Positions 29,349-37,295 of a stretch of DNA of 46,100 bases are shown piece after piece (the stretch's first letter is position 1; every line of letters starts with the position of its first letter). Both the position numbers and the translations under genes were made by a program. The stretch comes from Planctomycetota bacterium (GTDB taxonomy: Bacteria; Planctomycetota; Planctomycetia; Isosphaerales; Isosphaeraceae): the NCBI GenBank assembly GCA_021777845.1, contig JAJYDB010000003.1, positions 1 to 46,100 on the forward strand, read 5' to 3'. The notes under the pieces were generated by a model. That model was not told the DNA's origin, did not search any database, and worked only from the letters and a program-made list of their open reading frames with translations.

Positions 29349-29422
29349 CGCGACAACCTTCCCCTAGAGTTGCAACCCGTTTTCGACATCCGCAACACCC
29401 GCGCGACCGCCGCGCGACCGCA

Positions 29423-30166
29423 TCACCGCGACGCGATCGCCTGCGCGATCGGCCGCACGATTTTCGGCACGATGATCTTCGAAACGATATCCTCGCCGAT
29501 GTCGCGCTGATTGCGAAACGACTCGAGGAAGCCCTTCTGCGTGCCCGAACCCCAGTATTGCCGCACGGTGAAATAAAGGCTGATCTGGTCGTCGTCGTAC
29601 TCGCCGGTGCGCACCTGTTGCACGTTCGTCCGGGTCTCGATCGAAAGCCGGCACTGCAATCGACACGCCTCGTCGAGCGCGAACGTCACGTTCGGCTCGA
29701 AGTTGACCACCCGCGCCCCGGGAATCTCCGCCAAACCATCGAGCGCCGGCCCCATGCCGAGCGCCTCGGCCACCACCTCGTCGTGATTCCCCTCGTAGTT
29801 GAAATCGAAGCCGTACATGACGTCGAGCGCCTCGCAGTCGAGGACGCTGATCGTCAGCAAATGCGGCGCGAGTTCCAGCAGCATCTCGTGCTGACGATAC
29901 GCATCATCAAGCCCCGGCGGATTCACCCGGCCCGAACACAGTCGCTTCGGCTCAATCGCCAACCAACGGTACTCCTCGCGCTCCTTGTCCCCCTCGAGCA
30001 CGAAGTCGCCGTTCTCGCGCGTGTAGAAATTCGAGAGGTCCGGGAACGCCTTCTTCATCTGCTCGAAAAAGTGCAAGACCGTATCGCGATTCGAAGGCAA
30101 CTCCATCTCGGTATTGAGATTCATATTCACATAAAATTCATCGCAATCGTGCGACAATTCATCCAT
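29423..30166 (-). CDS. Conserved-looking hypothetical protein
   Basis: Acidic protein of 247 residues that I do not recognise. It has no signal peptide or TM helix. Mixed alpha/beta character with distinctive segments EEYRWLAIEPKRLCSGRVNP and VLDCEALDVMYGFDFNYEGN, and TRTNVQQVRTGEYDDDQISL, which may be beta strands. The start is well supported: GAGAGG eight bases before ATG 30166. The first 60 bases of the gene and its leader are noticeably AT-richer than the surroundings. It is followed after 74 bases by an aminotransferase. Function unknown; likely a real gene because of the ribosome site and balanced composition. Confidence 0.75.
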   Translation of the reverse strand: MDELSHDCDEFYVNMNLNTEMELPSNRDTVLHFFEQMKKAFPDLSNFYTRENGDFVLEGDKEREEYRWLAIEPKRLCSGRVNPPGLDDAYRQHEMLLELAPHLLTISVLDCEALDVMYGFDFNYEGNHDEVVAEALGMGPALDGLAEIPGARVVNFEPNVTFALDEACRLQCRLSIETRTNVQQVRTGEYDDDQISLYFTVRQYWGSGTQKGFLESFRNQRDIGEDIVSKIIVPKIVRPIAQAIASR

Positions 30167-30398
30167 AATATTATCCTCTCATTTATCTCGACCTCGGCGC
30201 AGCCCCCCGCCGATCAAGGACGCGCCCGGACGCGCGACCGTTCGTCCCAATGTAGCAAAAACCTCGCGCGCCGACAGGCTGCGACTCGCGTCGCTCGCGC
30301 GACGTCGGCGCAAGCCGCGGCCCAAGTCCTTGCCCGCGGGGCGAGTGCTCGCCATGATGCGCCTGTCGACGACCTTGGTGCGGCGCGAGGGATCCGCG

Positions 30399-30677
30399 AT
30401 GCGACTTCACGGGATAGTGCAAACGGCGGAGTTGGCCGAAAACCCTCCGGGCGGCGAGCGGGTCGAGATGCTTCTGCGACTGCAAGGCGTCGGACGCGGA
30501 CAGCCCCGGCTCGTCGTCGTGCCCTTCGAGATGCTCCTGGCCGACCCCGCGCTCGACCCCGAATCCGTCCGCGGCCACGGCTGCGAAGCCGAGGTTGAAC
30601 AGAACGCGGAAGGGCGCTGGATCGTCGCGGAAATTCACGTCGCGGGCCGATCGGTTTTGCGTCCGCCCGACGCCTGA
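30399..30677 (+). CDS. Small hypothetical protein
   Basis: Protein of 92 residues, probably an OB-like or other beta-barrel fold (LHGIVQTAELAENPPGGERV, EMLLRLQGVGRGQPRLVVVP, then a WIVAEIHVAGRSVLR C-terminus). ATG 30399 has GAGG eight bases upstream; longer in-frame starts exist at 30330 and 30354. Codon composition is that of the neighbouring genes. The 3' end overlaps the convergent glycosyltransferase gene by 43 bases. A long antisense frame covers it but looks like a composition artefact. No function assigned. Confidence 0.6.
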   Translation: MRLHGIVQTAELAENPPGGERVEMLLRLQGVGRGQPRLVVVPFEMLLADPALDPESVRGHGCEAEVEQNAEGRWIVAEIHVAGRSVLRPPDA

Positions 30678-31870
30678 GCCGTCGCGTGGTGAACCGGCCA
30701 GACACCGTCGATCATGTCGCGGTAGAGCCGTTCGTAACGATCGACGACCGCGTGCAGGCTGAACTCGGCCTCGACGCGCCGACGCGCCGCCGCCCCAAGC
30801 GAACGACGAGCCTCCACATCCTCGAGCAACTCGACAATCGCGTCGGCCCACGCCTCGGGCGCGACCGAGTCGACCAGCCGTCCGACGTCGCGCGTCGACA
30901 GCAGGTCGGAGTTGCCCCCGATCGACGATGCGAGACAAGGCAGACCACTCGCCATCGCTTCGAGGAGCGAGTTGCTCATCCCTTCGGCGACGCTCGGCAG
31001 CACAAACACGTCGGCCGCGCGCAAATGTTCCGCGGGGTCGTCGATCGGGCCCGGAAAATGGACGTACTCCGCCAGATCGAGCGCGCGGACGCGGGCCTCG
31101 AGCCGCTCGCGCTCGCCGCCTCGGCCAATCAATATCAAGTGCGCGGATTGACCCTGCCTCGACAGCACGCGGGGCCAAGCATCAATCAGCACATCAAGAT
31201 TCTTCTGTGGATGTAAACGCCCCGTGAACACCACCCGCGGGCCGGTCGGCAGGCTCGTTTCGACCGCACTCGGCCCGGGACGGAATCGGTCGGTATCAAC
31301 CCCGCTCGCCAATCGGATCATCCGGCCGCTCGGAACCCCGAGCGCGTGCCACTCGCGCTCGATCTCCTCTGAGATCGCCGCGAAGGCGGTATTGCGCAGG
31401 ATCGCGCGCCGGAGCAACCCGCGGCCGCGCGTCCGAGCCAACTCCTGTGCCTCTCCAAAGCGGCCTGAACTCGCCGGCTGAATCAAAGTCGGCACGCCCA
31501 GACTCGCCCGCGACAGGCCGACCGCAACCGCTTCCCAAAGTCCTTGGTGCGTGTGAATCACGTCGAAGCGGCCGCGCAACCTCCGCAGCGCCTGGATCAC
31601 GCCCCAGACAAAACTCAGGCCGAACAGCGGCCCGACTTGCAACGATCGCACCCAGCGATGAATCTCGACGCCGTCCACCACTTCGTCATCGACCGGATAA
31701 CCCGCGACGGCGTGGGTCACGACGTGGACCTCGTGGCCGCGTCGCGCAAGTTCAACCCCTTGCGCCAACGCCTGCCGCTCGGCACCGCTCGCGAACGGAT
31801 GAAAGTAGCTGACAACGTAACAGACGCGCAGGCGTTGATCGCACGGCAAGCGGTCCGACGCGTTCGTCAC
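30635..31870 (-). CDS. Family 4 glycosyltransferase
   Basis: GT-B fold glycosyltransferase of 411 residues. The N-terminal domain begins RVCYVVSYFHPFASGAERQA and contains FDVIHTHQGLWEA; the C-terminal domain has VVFTGRLHPQKNLDVLIDAW, AADVFVLPSVAEGMSNSLLE (the nucleotide-sugar-binding E-x7-E region) and a closing EAEFSLHAVVDRYERLY. Retaining enzymes of this kind build cell-surface polysaccharide or glycolipids; donor and acceptor are not predictable. It begins at GTG 31870 in a four-base overlap with the DUF2007 gene, so the two are translationally coupled. No other polysaccharide gene is adjacent. Confidence 0.92.
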   Translation of the reverse strand: MTNASDRLPCDQRLRVCYVVSYFHPFASGAERQALAQGVELARRGHEVHVVTHAVAGYPVDDEVVDGVEIHRWVRSLQVGPLFGLSFVWGVIQALRRLRGRFDVIHTHQGLWEAVAVGLSRASLGVPTLIQPASSGRFGEAQELARTRGRGLLRRAILRNTAFAAISEEIEREWHALGVPSGRMIRLASGVDTDRFRPGPSAVETSLPTGPRVVFTGRLHPQKNLDVLIDAWPRVLSRQGQSAHLILIGRGGERERLEARVRALDLAEYVHFPGPIDDPAEHLRAADVFVLPSVAEGMSNSLLEAMASGLPCLASSIGGNSDLLSTRDVGRLVDSVAPEAWADAIVELLEDVEARRSLGAAARRRVEAEFSLHAVVDRYERLYRDMIDGVWPVHHATAQASGGRKTDRPAT

Positions 31871-32121
31871 TTCGGGCCGGACTCCCCCCCGACATGCTTC
31901 AGATCCTTGAAATGCGGATAGTGCGACAGCACCTCGCGCGCCTTCCGCACCGAGCCCACAGGTACAAAGACCGCGTGGCCCGACTCGAAACTCAGCCCGC
32001 CGAAGACGCTCGACGAATCCACCGCGTCGCTCCGTGCCGACACGCCCGATTCGATCAGGACGTTCACAACCAACTGTGCTTCAACCTCGTTCAAAGTGTG
32101 CGCGATGCAGACGTCGTCCAT
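31867..32121 (-). CDS. DUF2007-type small signal-transducing-like protein
   Basis: 84-residue cytoplasmic protein. The pattern CIAHTLNEVEAQLVVNVLIE, a short variable loop, AVFVPVGSVRKAREVLSHY is that of the DUF2007 / putative prokaryotic signal-transducing protein family, a ferredoxin-like alpha/beta fold that compares adjacent subunits or binds regulators. Its role is unproven in any system. It ends in a GTGA overlap with the glycosyltransferase, suggesting a regulatory partner or simple operon position. The ribosome site is weak. Confidence 0.75.
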   Translation of the reverse strand: MDDVCIAHTLNEVEAQLVVNVLIESGVSARSDAVDSSSVFGGLSFESGHAVFVPVGSVRKAREVLSHYPHFKDLKHVGGESGPK

Positions 32122-32178
32122 CGGTTTCGCCTCGGGCGGACTTGCAATTCGGTGATCAACGCGTCGACAACCACGCGA

Positions 32179-33543
32179 TCAACGCGTGATCGCGAGATTC
32201 GTGGCGTCTTCGTCGTGCTCGTCGTAAATCTCGCCGCCGGAAGCCGTCAGGTTGCTGACGGAGTAGACGCGGCCGCTTGCGGCGGTGACCTTCAACGTCC
32301 AGTCGCCGTCGGGCAGACGCAGCGTGAAGCGGCCGTCCTCGTTCGAGGTGGCTGTCCGATCGACGAACATCCCCGTGCGGCTCGACGCGACAATCAACAC
32401 GCCCGGCTCGCTGCGACTTGTGCTCTGCGAAAACACTTGGCCGTTCAGGACGTTGCGGAAGCCGCGCGTCGCCGACCGATACACCGGCCGCAACGACTGG
32501 CTGCGCTTCGTCTTATCTTTCGAGCTCGGCGCGGCGGGCGGCAGGTCGTCGTCGAGCTTTTTCGGATCCTCGAGCGACGGCGCGGGCAACGACGCGGGCG
32601 GTTCCTCGATGAGGTCGCCGGCCGGCAACTTCGTTTTGTCTTCGACCGGCGGCTTCACGACCGACGCGGCTTTCTTTTCCGGCGCGGCCACAGCTTTTTT
32701 GACCGCGGCGGCGGGCGAGGGGGGCGGCGGCGGGCTGTCGGCAACCGTCTTCGGAGCCGCAGCGGCCGGGGTCGCGGGCTTCACGGCCTTCACGCTCGCA
32801 TCGAGTCCAGGCTCGGCCGCCTGTCGGCTCGGCTCGCTGCGCACCTGCGGCGGGGGTTCGGTTGCCTGCTCACGCGGCTCGGATTTGAGCGGCGTCGCCT
32901 TCGGGGTTGCGACGCTCGCGCTCGTCGGCGCGACAGCCGTGTCGCAATCCGACGCCGAGGCGACCCGCGTCACCGTCTCAACAACCGGTGAAGTCGAGAC
33001 CGTGGTGGGCAGGTAGACCGTCGTCGGGGTGTAGACCGTCGTCGGCGTCACGTATGTCGTCGGGCTCACGTAGGTCGTGGGCGTGTAGACCGGCTCGACG
33101 TAAGTCCGCGGGACGAGCCGACGTCCGAACAGCCCGCGACGCTCGTAAACCGTTTCGTAAGCGTAGGTCGAGGTGGGCGTATAGTACGTCGTCGAGGTCT
33201 CGTAGACCGGTGCCGCGACGACCGTTCGCGTCGGCACGTAAACCGTCGAAGCGACCGGGTAGGCGTATGTCGTCGGCACCCAACGCCTCGTCGGAACGTA
33301 CGTCGTGGTAGGAACATACGACGTCGTCGGCACGTAGGTCGTCGTGGTCGTCGGATAGTAGGTCGTGGTCGTGGGGAAGTAGGTCGTCGTCGGGACGACG
33401 TACGAAGTGGGGGTCGTCCAGACCGTCGCGACCGGCGCAACGCTCGCGTAACGTCGCGGGTTCGCGTTCACTCGCCAGCCGGGGACAAACACGGCCGACG
33501 CGCCCAGGGTTCCGATCAATACACGACGCCAGGGGAATCTCAT
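32179..33543 (-). CDS. Exported Tyr/Thr/Val/Pro-repeat protein with C-terminal carboxypeptidase-like domain
   Basis: Protein of 454 residues. Residues 1-28 are a signal peptide (MRFPWRRVLIGTLGASAVFV). Residues about 35-190 are imperfect repeats of Y-V-P-T-T / Y-x-P-T-T type with a tyrosine every few residues, interrupted by YERRGLFGRRLVPRTYVEPV. Residues about 195-355 are Ala/Pro/Lys-rich and probably disordered. The last about 90 residues (VLIVASSRTGMFVDRTATSN, then GRFTLRLPDGDWTLKVTAAS) form a carboxypeptidase-regulatory/CNA-B-like beta sandwich. Such a layout suggests a surface or wall protein with an adhesive or cross-linkable Tyr-rich segment, which is inference. It is divergent from the gene at 33820. 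Confidence 0.8.
   Translation of the reverse strand: MRFPWRRVLIGTLGASAVFVPGWRVNANPRRYASVAPVATVWTTPTSYVVPTTTYFPTTTTYYPTTTTTYVPTTSYVPTTTYVPTRRWVPTTYAYPVASTVYVPTRTVVAAPVYETSTTYYTPTSTYAYETVYERRGLFGRRLVPRTYVEPVYTPTTYVSPTTYVTPTTVYTPTTVYLPTTVSTSPVVETVTRVASASDCDTAVAPTSASVATPKATPLKSEPREQATEPPPQVRSEPSRQAAEPGLDASVKAVKPATPAAAAPKTVADSPPPPPSPAAAVKKAVAAPEKKAASVVKPPVEDKTKLPAGDLIEEPPASLPAPSLEDPKKLDDDLPPAAPSSKDKTKRSQSLRPVYRSATRGFRNVLNGQVFSQSTSRSEPGVLIVASSRTGMFVDRTATSNEDGRFTLRLPDGDWTLKVTAASGRVYSVSNLTASGGEIYDEHDEDATNLAITR
32973..33441 (-). repeat. Coding tandem repeat (Tyr-x-Pro-Thr-Thr units)
   Basis: Degenerate short tandem units, about 15-24 bases each, on the minus strand, of the form TAC-GTx-CCG-ACG-ACG, encode the Tyr/Thr/Pro-rich part of the protein at 32179-33543. 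Units vary at synonymous and non-synonymous positions, and the block is most regular at 33270-33441 and 33000-33090. Confidence 0.7.
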
Positions 33544-33819
33544 GGTTGTGTTCTCGCGCTGTGCCGCATGTTGTGGACAAACGCTGATGCGAATGCTCGG
33601 AGTCGACTCCGCGACCCCTCGGATAAGCCTAATCTAACAAACCCGCGCTCTCGATCCAAGCGGCGGATCGCGATTCCTGCGCGGAACCGTCGCAATCGGA
33701 CGCTTTCGAATTATGCGCCGCGATTGCCGACAACGCCGCGGTTTGCAAAAATGAGAAGATGGAGCAAGGGCGCGCGACCCAAACGACCCCAACCCACGAT
33801 CTCGTTAACGAGGTGAGCG

Positions 33820-34116
33820 ATGTCAACCAACCTCCGCGACGCGTCCGCCGTGCTCGATCGCGACTTCCTCGAAATCCGCACGCGACTGCTCGACCTCGCC
33901 GCCGCGCTCGACCGTCACGACCGCGCGCCGCACCCGCGTCCCGAACGACCCGACCCCCGCTTGGCCCAAATCCGCCAGGCGATCGAGGCGCTTCTCGAAC
34001 CCGGTCCCGGCCGCGCCGAAACCGTCCAGCACCTGTTCTCGATCCCCTACGATCCCGAGTGGCGCGAGCGTCTGCGCGTCCGCGGCGGTCGCCTCGACGA
34101 GCCTTCGACCCCGTAA
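33820..34116 (+). CDS. Small hypothetical protein upstream of the TatD/EboB-like gene
   Basis: 98-residue helical protein (LDRDFLEIRTRLLDLAAALD, then DPRLAQIRQAIEALLEPGPG and a terminal FSIPYDPEWRERL). No domain is recognised. AGGTG lies four bases before ATG 33820. The next gene, an EboB-like hydrolase, begins 36 bases after its stop, so the two are likely one transcript. Ebo clusters often begin with a small poorly conserved protein (EboA), but I cannot show homology to EboA from the sequence. Probably cytoplasmic. Confidence 0.65.
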   Translation: MSTNLRDASAVLDRDFLEIRTRLLDLAAALDRHDRAPHPRPERPDPRLAQIRQAIEALLEPGPGRAETVQHLFSIPYDPEWRERLRVRGGRLDEPSTP

Positions 34117-34152
34117 TTCCGCGAAAACTCCGCGCCTAGGGTGCTCCAAACC

Positions 34153-34980
34153 ATGATGTACATCGACCCGCATATCCACATGGTCTCGCGGACGACCGAC
34201 GATTACAAACGGATGGCGCTCGCGGGTTGCGCGCTCGTGAGCGAGCCGGCCTTCTGGGCCGGCTTCGACCGCACCGGAGCCGAGGGCTTCCGCGACTATT
34301 TTCGGCAACTCACCGAGTTCGAACCGAAGCGCGCGCAGCTCTACGGCATCGAGCATGCGTCTTGGCTCTGCATCAATGCCAAAGAGGCTGAGAACGTCTC
34401 GCTGGCGCGCGACGTGATCGCGCTCATCCCCGAGTTCCTCGACCGTCCCGGCGTGCTCGGCATCGGCGAGATCGGCCTCAACAAGAACACGCGCAACGAG
34501 GCGACGGTCTTCCTGGAGCACCTCGACCTGGCCGCGCGCACGAACGAGCTGATCCTCGTGCACACGCCGCACCTAGCCGACAAGCTCCCCGGCACGCGGA
34601 TGATTTTGGACATGCTCCGCGACGACCGCCGGATCGCCCCCGAACGCGTCTGCGTCGACCATGTCGAGGAACACACGATCCGCGCCGCGCTCGAGGCCGG
34701 ACACTGGGTTGGGATGACGCTTTACCCGATCACAAAATGCACGCCCGCCCGCGCCGCCGACCTCGTCGAAACCTTCGGCGCCGATCGGATCATGGTCAAT
34801 TCGGCGGGCGACTGGGGCCACAGCGACCCCCTGGCCGTACCGGAATTCATTTTCGAGATGACCCGTCGCGGGCACGACCCGGCGCTCACTCGCAGGGTGG
34901 TCCTCGAAAATCCGCTTGCGTTTTTCCGGCAATCGGCGCGGTTCCGGGTGCCCGCGTCGCTCGCTCACATGCATCGCTAA
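34153..34980 (+). CDS. TatD-family metal-dependent hydrolase, EboB-like
   Basis: Amidohydrolase-fold protein of 275 residues. YIDPHIHMVSRTTDDYKRMA at the N-terminus carries the HxH metal motif and closely resembles the opening of EboB proteins; LVSEPAFWAGF, GIGEIGLNKNT (metal-ligand Glu), LVHTPH (His), VCVDHVEEHTI (His) and MVNSAGDWGHSDP (Asp) complete the metal centre in TatD order. EboB belongs to a six-gene cluster implicated in moving metabolites to the periplasm in cyanobacteria and other bacteria. AGGGTG at 34138-34143 supports ATG 34153; GTG 34141 is less likely. The related UbiA and TIM-barrel genes lie 5.4 kb or more away on the other strand, so this cluster is split. Confidence 0.87.
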   Translation: MMYIDPHIHMVSRTTDDYKRMALAGCALVSEPAFWAGFDRTGAEGFRDYFRQLTEFEPKRAQLYGIEHASWLCINAKEAENVSLARDVIALIPEFLDRPGVLGIGEIGLNKNTRNEATVFLEHLDLAARTNELILVHTPHLADKLPGTRMILDMLRDDRRIAPERVCVDHVEEHTIRAALEAGHWVGMTLYPITKCTPARAADLVETFGADRIMVNSAGDWGHSDPLAVPEFIFEMTRRGHDPALTRRVVLENPLAFFRQSARFRVPASLAHMHR

Positions 34981-35056
34981 CATCTGACCCGTGAGCCGCC
35001 GTCGGAACGCGGACCGAGCCCTCGCGTTGCACGATGAGAATTCGTCGGCGCAAAAA

Positions 35057-35094
35057 AACTCCTCGCGGGCGCTTTGCTTCGCCCGCGAGGAGTT
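35057..35094 (-). terminator. Rho-independent terminator of the DUF1559 gene
   Basis: Perfect 15-bp stem (AACTCCTCGCGGGCG with its complement) and 8-base loop; on the minus strand the stem runs directly into a seven-T tract. It ends 28 bases after the stop of the DUF1559 gene. It may also limit read-through from the EboB-like gene on the other strand. Confidence 0.92.
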
Positions 35095-35122
35095 GGGAGA
35101 CCTCGATCAAGTGAAACCCGCC

Positions 35123-36217
35123 TCAGAACGAATCCGCGCTGACCACTTCGCCGCCATTACGCGACGCAAGTTGCTGGAACACTCCGAAGGTCGTCGGCAG
35201 AGCCCAGATATACGGGGCTCCATTGCCGGCCTTGGTGACACCAAGCGGCAGGCAGGTCGCCGCGTTCAACTGCCAGCTCGAAATCGATTCTTTAATGAAC
35301 CGAACCGAGCCGTCGGCAAAGCAGAGGTTTGCACCGCCGGGATGGAAGCTGCCCGCGGAAGCCACGAACGGATCCGACCCGCCGGGGGTAATGCCGATGC
35401 ACGCCGAATTCAGCATGCTCAGCTTGTTCCACACGTTGACGCCCCAGAGAGCGCAGAACATGGTGTCGCCATAGTTGCCGGAGGTCCACCAGTTCCAGCT
35501 CTGTTGGTCGTTGCCGAAGACGGCGTTGTTCGGGTACTTGCCGTGCGCACGCTCGGCGAAGAGGAAAGTGTTGCTGGTGCCGTCGGTGATCGCCTGGAGG
35601 CCGACGTTGCTCAGTTCGTAAACCAAGCCGTTCATCTGTTGATAGCCCGTCCCGCCAATGTTCATTTGGCAGGTCCCCGGGACCGCAACGCTCAACTGGC
35701 CGTAATGAAAGAAGTCGCCTGAGTTCGCCCCGTACGACGTGTAGTGCATTGGCAGTGCAACGGGGTCGAGGGCACCAGCCCCGGGAGGATAAACGTAGGG
35801 CAGGTTCACGATCGGGTCGCTCGGGCACCACAACGACGAAATTCCAATCGCCGAGATCGTAGTATTGTCGGCGAGATACATATTAAGGCTGAAATTCGTC
35901 GCGTTGAAGACCGACATCTGCTCCATGAACTGCATCAGCGGCACGAGGCAGCTTCCGCTCGTCCAGCAATTGCCGGAGCGATCGGGCGTCCACTGCTCGC
36001 CCATCGGCATGACGTTGTTCACGCCCATATAGTTGTGGGCCGCCAGGCCGAGCTGCTTCAAATTGTTGATGCATTGAGCACGACGGGCAGCCTCGCGGGC
36101 CGACTGCACCGCGGGCAAAAGAAGAGCGATCAGGACCGCGATGATCGCGATCACGACGAGCAGCTCGATGAGCGTGAAGCCCCGAGTGCTCCGAGTACGA
36201 AGCGATGCGAACCGCAT
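35123..36217 (-). CDS. DUF1559 family protein with prepilin-type N-terminal methylation site
   Basis: Planctomycete hallmark protein of 364 residues. The N-terminus [20 protein letters not shown] is a prepilin cleavage/methylation motif (G-F-T-L-I-E) followed by a membrane helix, then [20 protein letters not shown] and LGLAAHNY, the DUF1559 signature. The C-terminal domain ([20 protein letters not shown]) is the usual ending. These proteins are thought to be pseudopilin-like surface components exported by a type II secretion-like machine; the lone GspF gene at 18886 is a candidate partner. AGGAG lies seven bases before ATG 36217. A small lipoprotein gene is 74 bases upstream and a strong terminator follows. 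Full length. Confidence 0.96.
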   Translation of the reverse strand: MRFASLRTRSTRGFTLIELLVVIAIIAVLIALLLPAVQSAREAARRAQCINNLKQLGLAAHNYMGVNNVMPMGEQWTPDRSGNCWTSGSCLVPLMQFMEQMSVFNATNFSLNMYLADNTTISAIGISSLWCPSDPIVNLPYVYPPGAGALDPVALPMHYTSYGANSGDFFHYGQLSVAVPGTCQMNIGGTGYQQMNGLVYELSNVGLQAITDGTSNTFLFAERAHGKYPNNAVFGNDQQSWNWWTSGNYGDTMFCALWGVNVWNKLSMLNSACIGITPGGSDPFVASAGSFHPGGANLCFADGSVRFIKESISSWQLNAATCLPLGVTKAGNGAPYIWALPTTFGVFQQLASRNGGEVVSADSF

Positions 36218-36291
36218 GAAAAAGCTCCTTTAAAACGCTGCGCGAAAAACAAAGCGAAGAGAACGGAACCGCAAGGGGGGAGCGGGAGGAC

Positions 36292-36495
36292 TCACTTCAA
36301 ATTCGACTTGATGCCCTTCGCGACCCCGGGCTGCAGACCCTTGGTCTTCTGATTGGCCTCCTCGAAGTTCTTCTTGTTGGTCTCGGTCACGGCCGTCGGG
36401 GCGGGGGGACCCTGATCGTCAGAACACGCGGCCATGGCCGTGAACGCGACGAAAGCCGAAAGCATCAAAATCGATTTCGTGATTCCACGATGCAT
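36292..36495 (-). CDS. Small lipoprotein preceding DUF1559 gene
   Basis: 67-residue exported protein: signal peptide MHRGITKSILMLSAFVAFTA ending in a lipobox (MAAC), followed by a short hydrophilic chain (SDDQGPPAPTAVTETNKKNF) and a Lys-rich end. No domain. The start is fixed by GGAG eight bases before ATG 36495; the open frame extends 50 codons further upstream with non-coding character. It is transcribed with the DUF1559 gene, a pairing common in planctomycetes, and may assist that protein at the membrane. Confidence 0.75.
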   Translation of the reverse strand: MHRGITKSILMLSAFVAFTAMAACSDDQGPPAPTAVTETNKKNFEEANQKTKGLQPGVAKGIKSNLK

Positions 36496-37295
36496 TAACG
36501 TATCTCCGGGTTGTCGATCAACGACGCGACGTTCGCGTTGTGACCAAGAAAGGACAAAAAACGCCAAGAGCTCGGCAACGCGAGCCGCCGGAATCTGTTC
36601 GTTCCGTGCCGCACGGTCCCAGAGCGATCGATCGATCGTCCTCATAGAATCATGTCGAGACCCTCCGAGTGAACTCGTCTTTTCGACGAATTCATTAAGA
36701 CTGGCCTGTGACTTTTGCGTATCGGTGACAGAGACGACAGGAACTGAACTCCTGGATGTTAAGTTAGTTTCAACCTGCCGTCAACAATTCGAAACGGAAT
36801 CTTCCTCAGGTTGCGTTGGAATGCGTCCCCCCACCGATACAGCTAGGCGTGAGTGACAAGACCAGCCAAAAGCCGCGTCATCACGTCAGTCGCGTCAAAT
36901 CAACGTCCAATTAATTCATCGCGTGAAAGACCATAATTGCGCACAAAAGACTCCAAGCGTCCAAGCTACTGGGCGTCGGAGCGAAAACTTCAACAAGACC
37001 CTACACTCGCAAGGCGGTAGGAATTAAGAGTACTAATAACATTTCCCGTGCCGAAACTTGCGGCATCCGAGCGATTCTCGAGTATGTCGACACAACATCG
37101 ATGAGAGACACGACTTAGAAGCAGTAGTAACGATCGACTCGAATCCCGAAAGGTCGTAGGACGCTTCATCGGACATGCACAATCGAATCGCACTAAGTCC
37201 TTAGTAGCAGGCAGACGATCGAAATGAATGTGCAGCGACAGGTCCGCGGCGGCAGGCTCGCCGGCTTCGATGGGAAGGAGAATGGAGAGGAGGTC
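36496..37295. other. Long intergenic region of lower GC, no gene seen
   Basis: 800 bases upstream of the lipoprotein gene and downstream of the TPR gene. From about 36650 to 37230 the GC content is clearly below that of the flanking genes, and stops are frequent in all frames. No tRNA, riboswitch or long hairpin was recognised; one promoter-like pair lies at 36756-36784. An imperfect hairpin (GAACTCGTC / GACGAATTC) sits near 36673. Confidence 0.5.
36756..36784 (-). promoter_or_regulatory. Putative sigma-70-type promoter for lipoprotein/DUF1559 unit
   Basis: On the minus strand TTGACG (36784-36779), a 17-base spacer, and TAACAT (36761-36756) match the -35 and -10 consensus at 5/6 and 4/6. It would give a leader of about 250 bases before the lipoprotein start. 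Found by eye in an AT-richer region. Confidence 0.35.

Noticed and set aside
30183-31178. 331-codon minus-strand frame overlapping the small plus-strand gene and the glycosyltransferase
   Set aside because: Low-complexity Arg/Gly/Ala translation conflicting with two better-supported genes.
32973-33441. Possible CRISPR-like or tandem non-coding array
   Set aside because: Units are short, degenerate, in frame and without spacers; they encode the Tyr/Pro/Thr segment of an exported protein.
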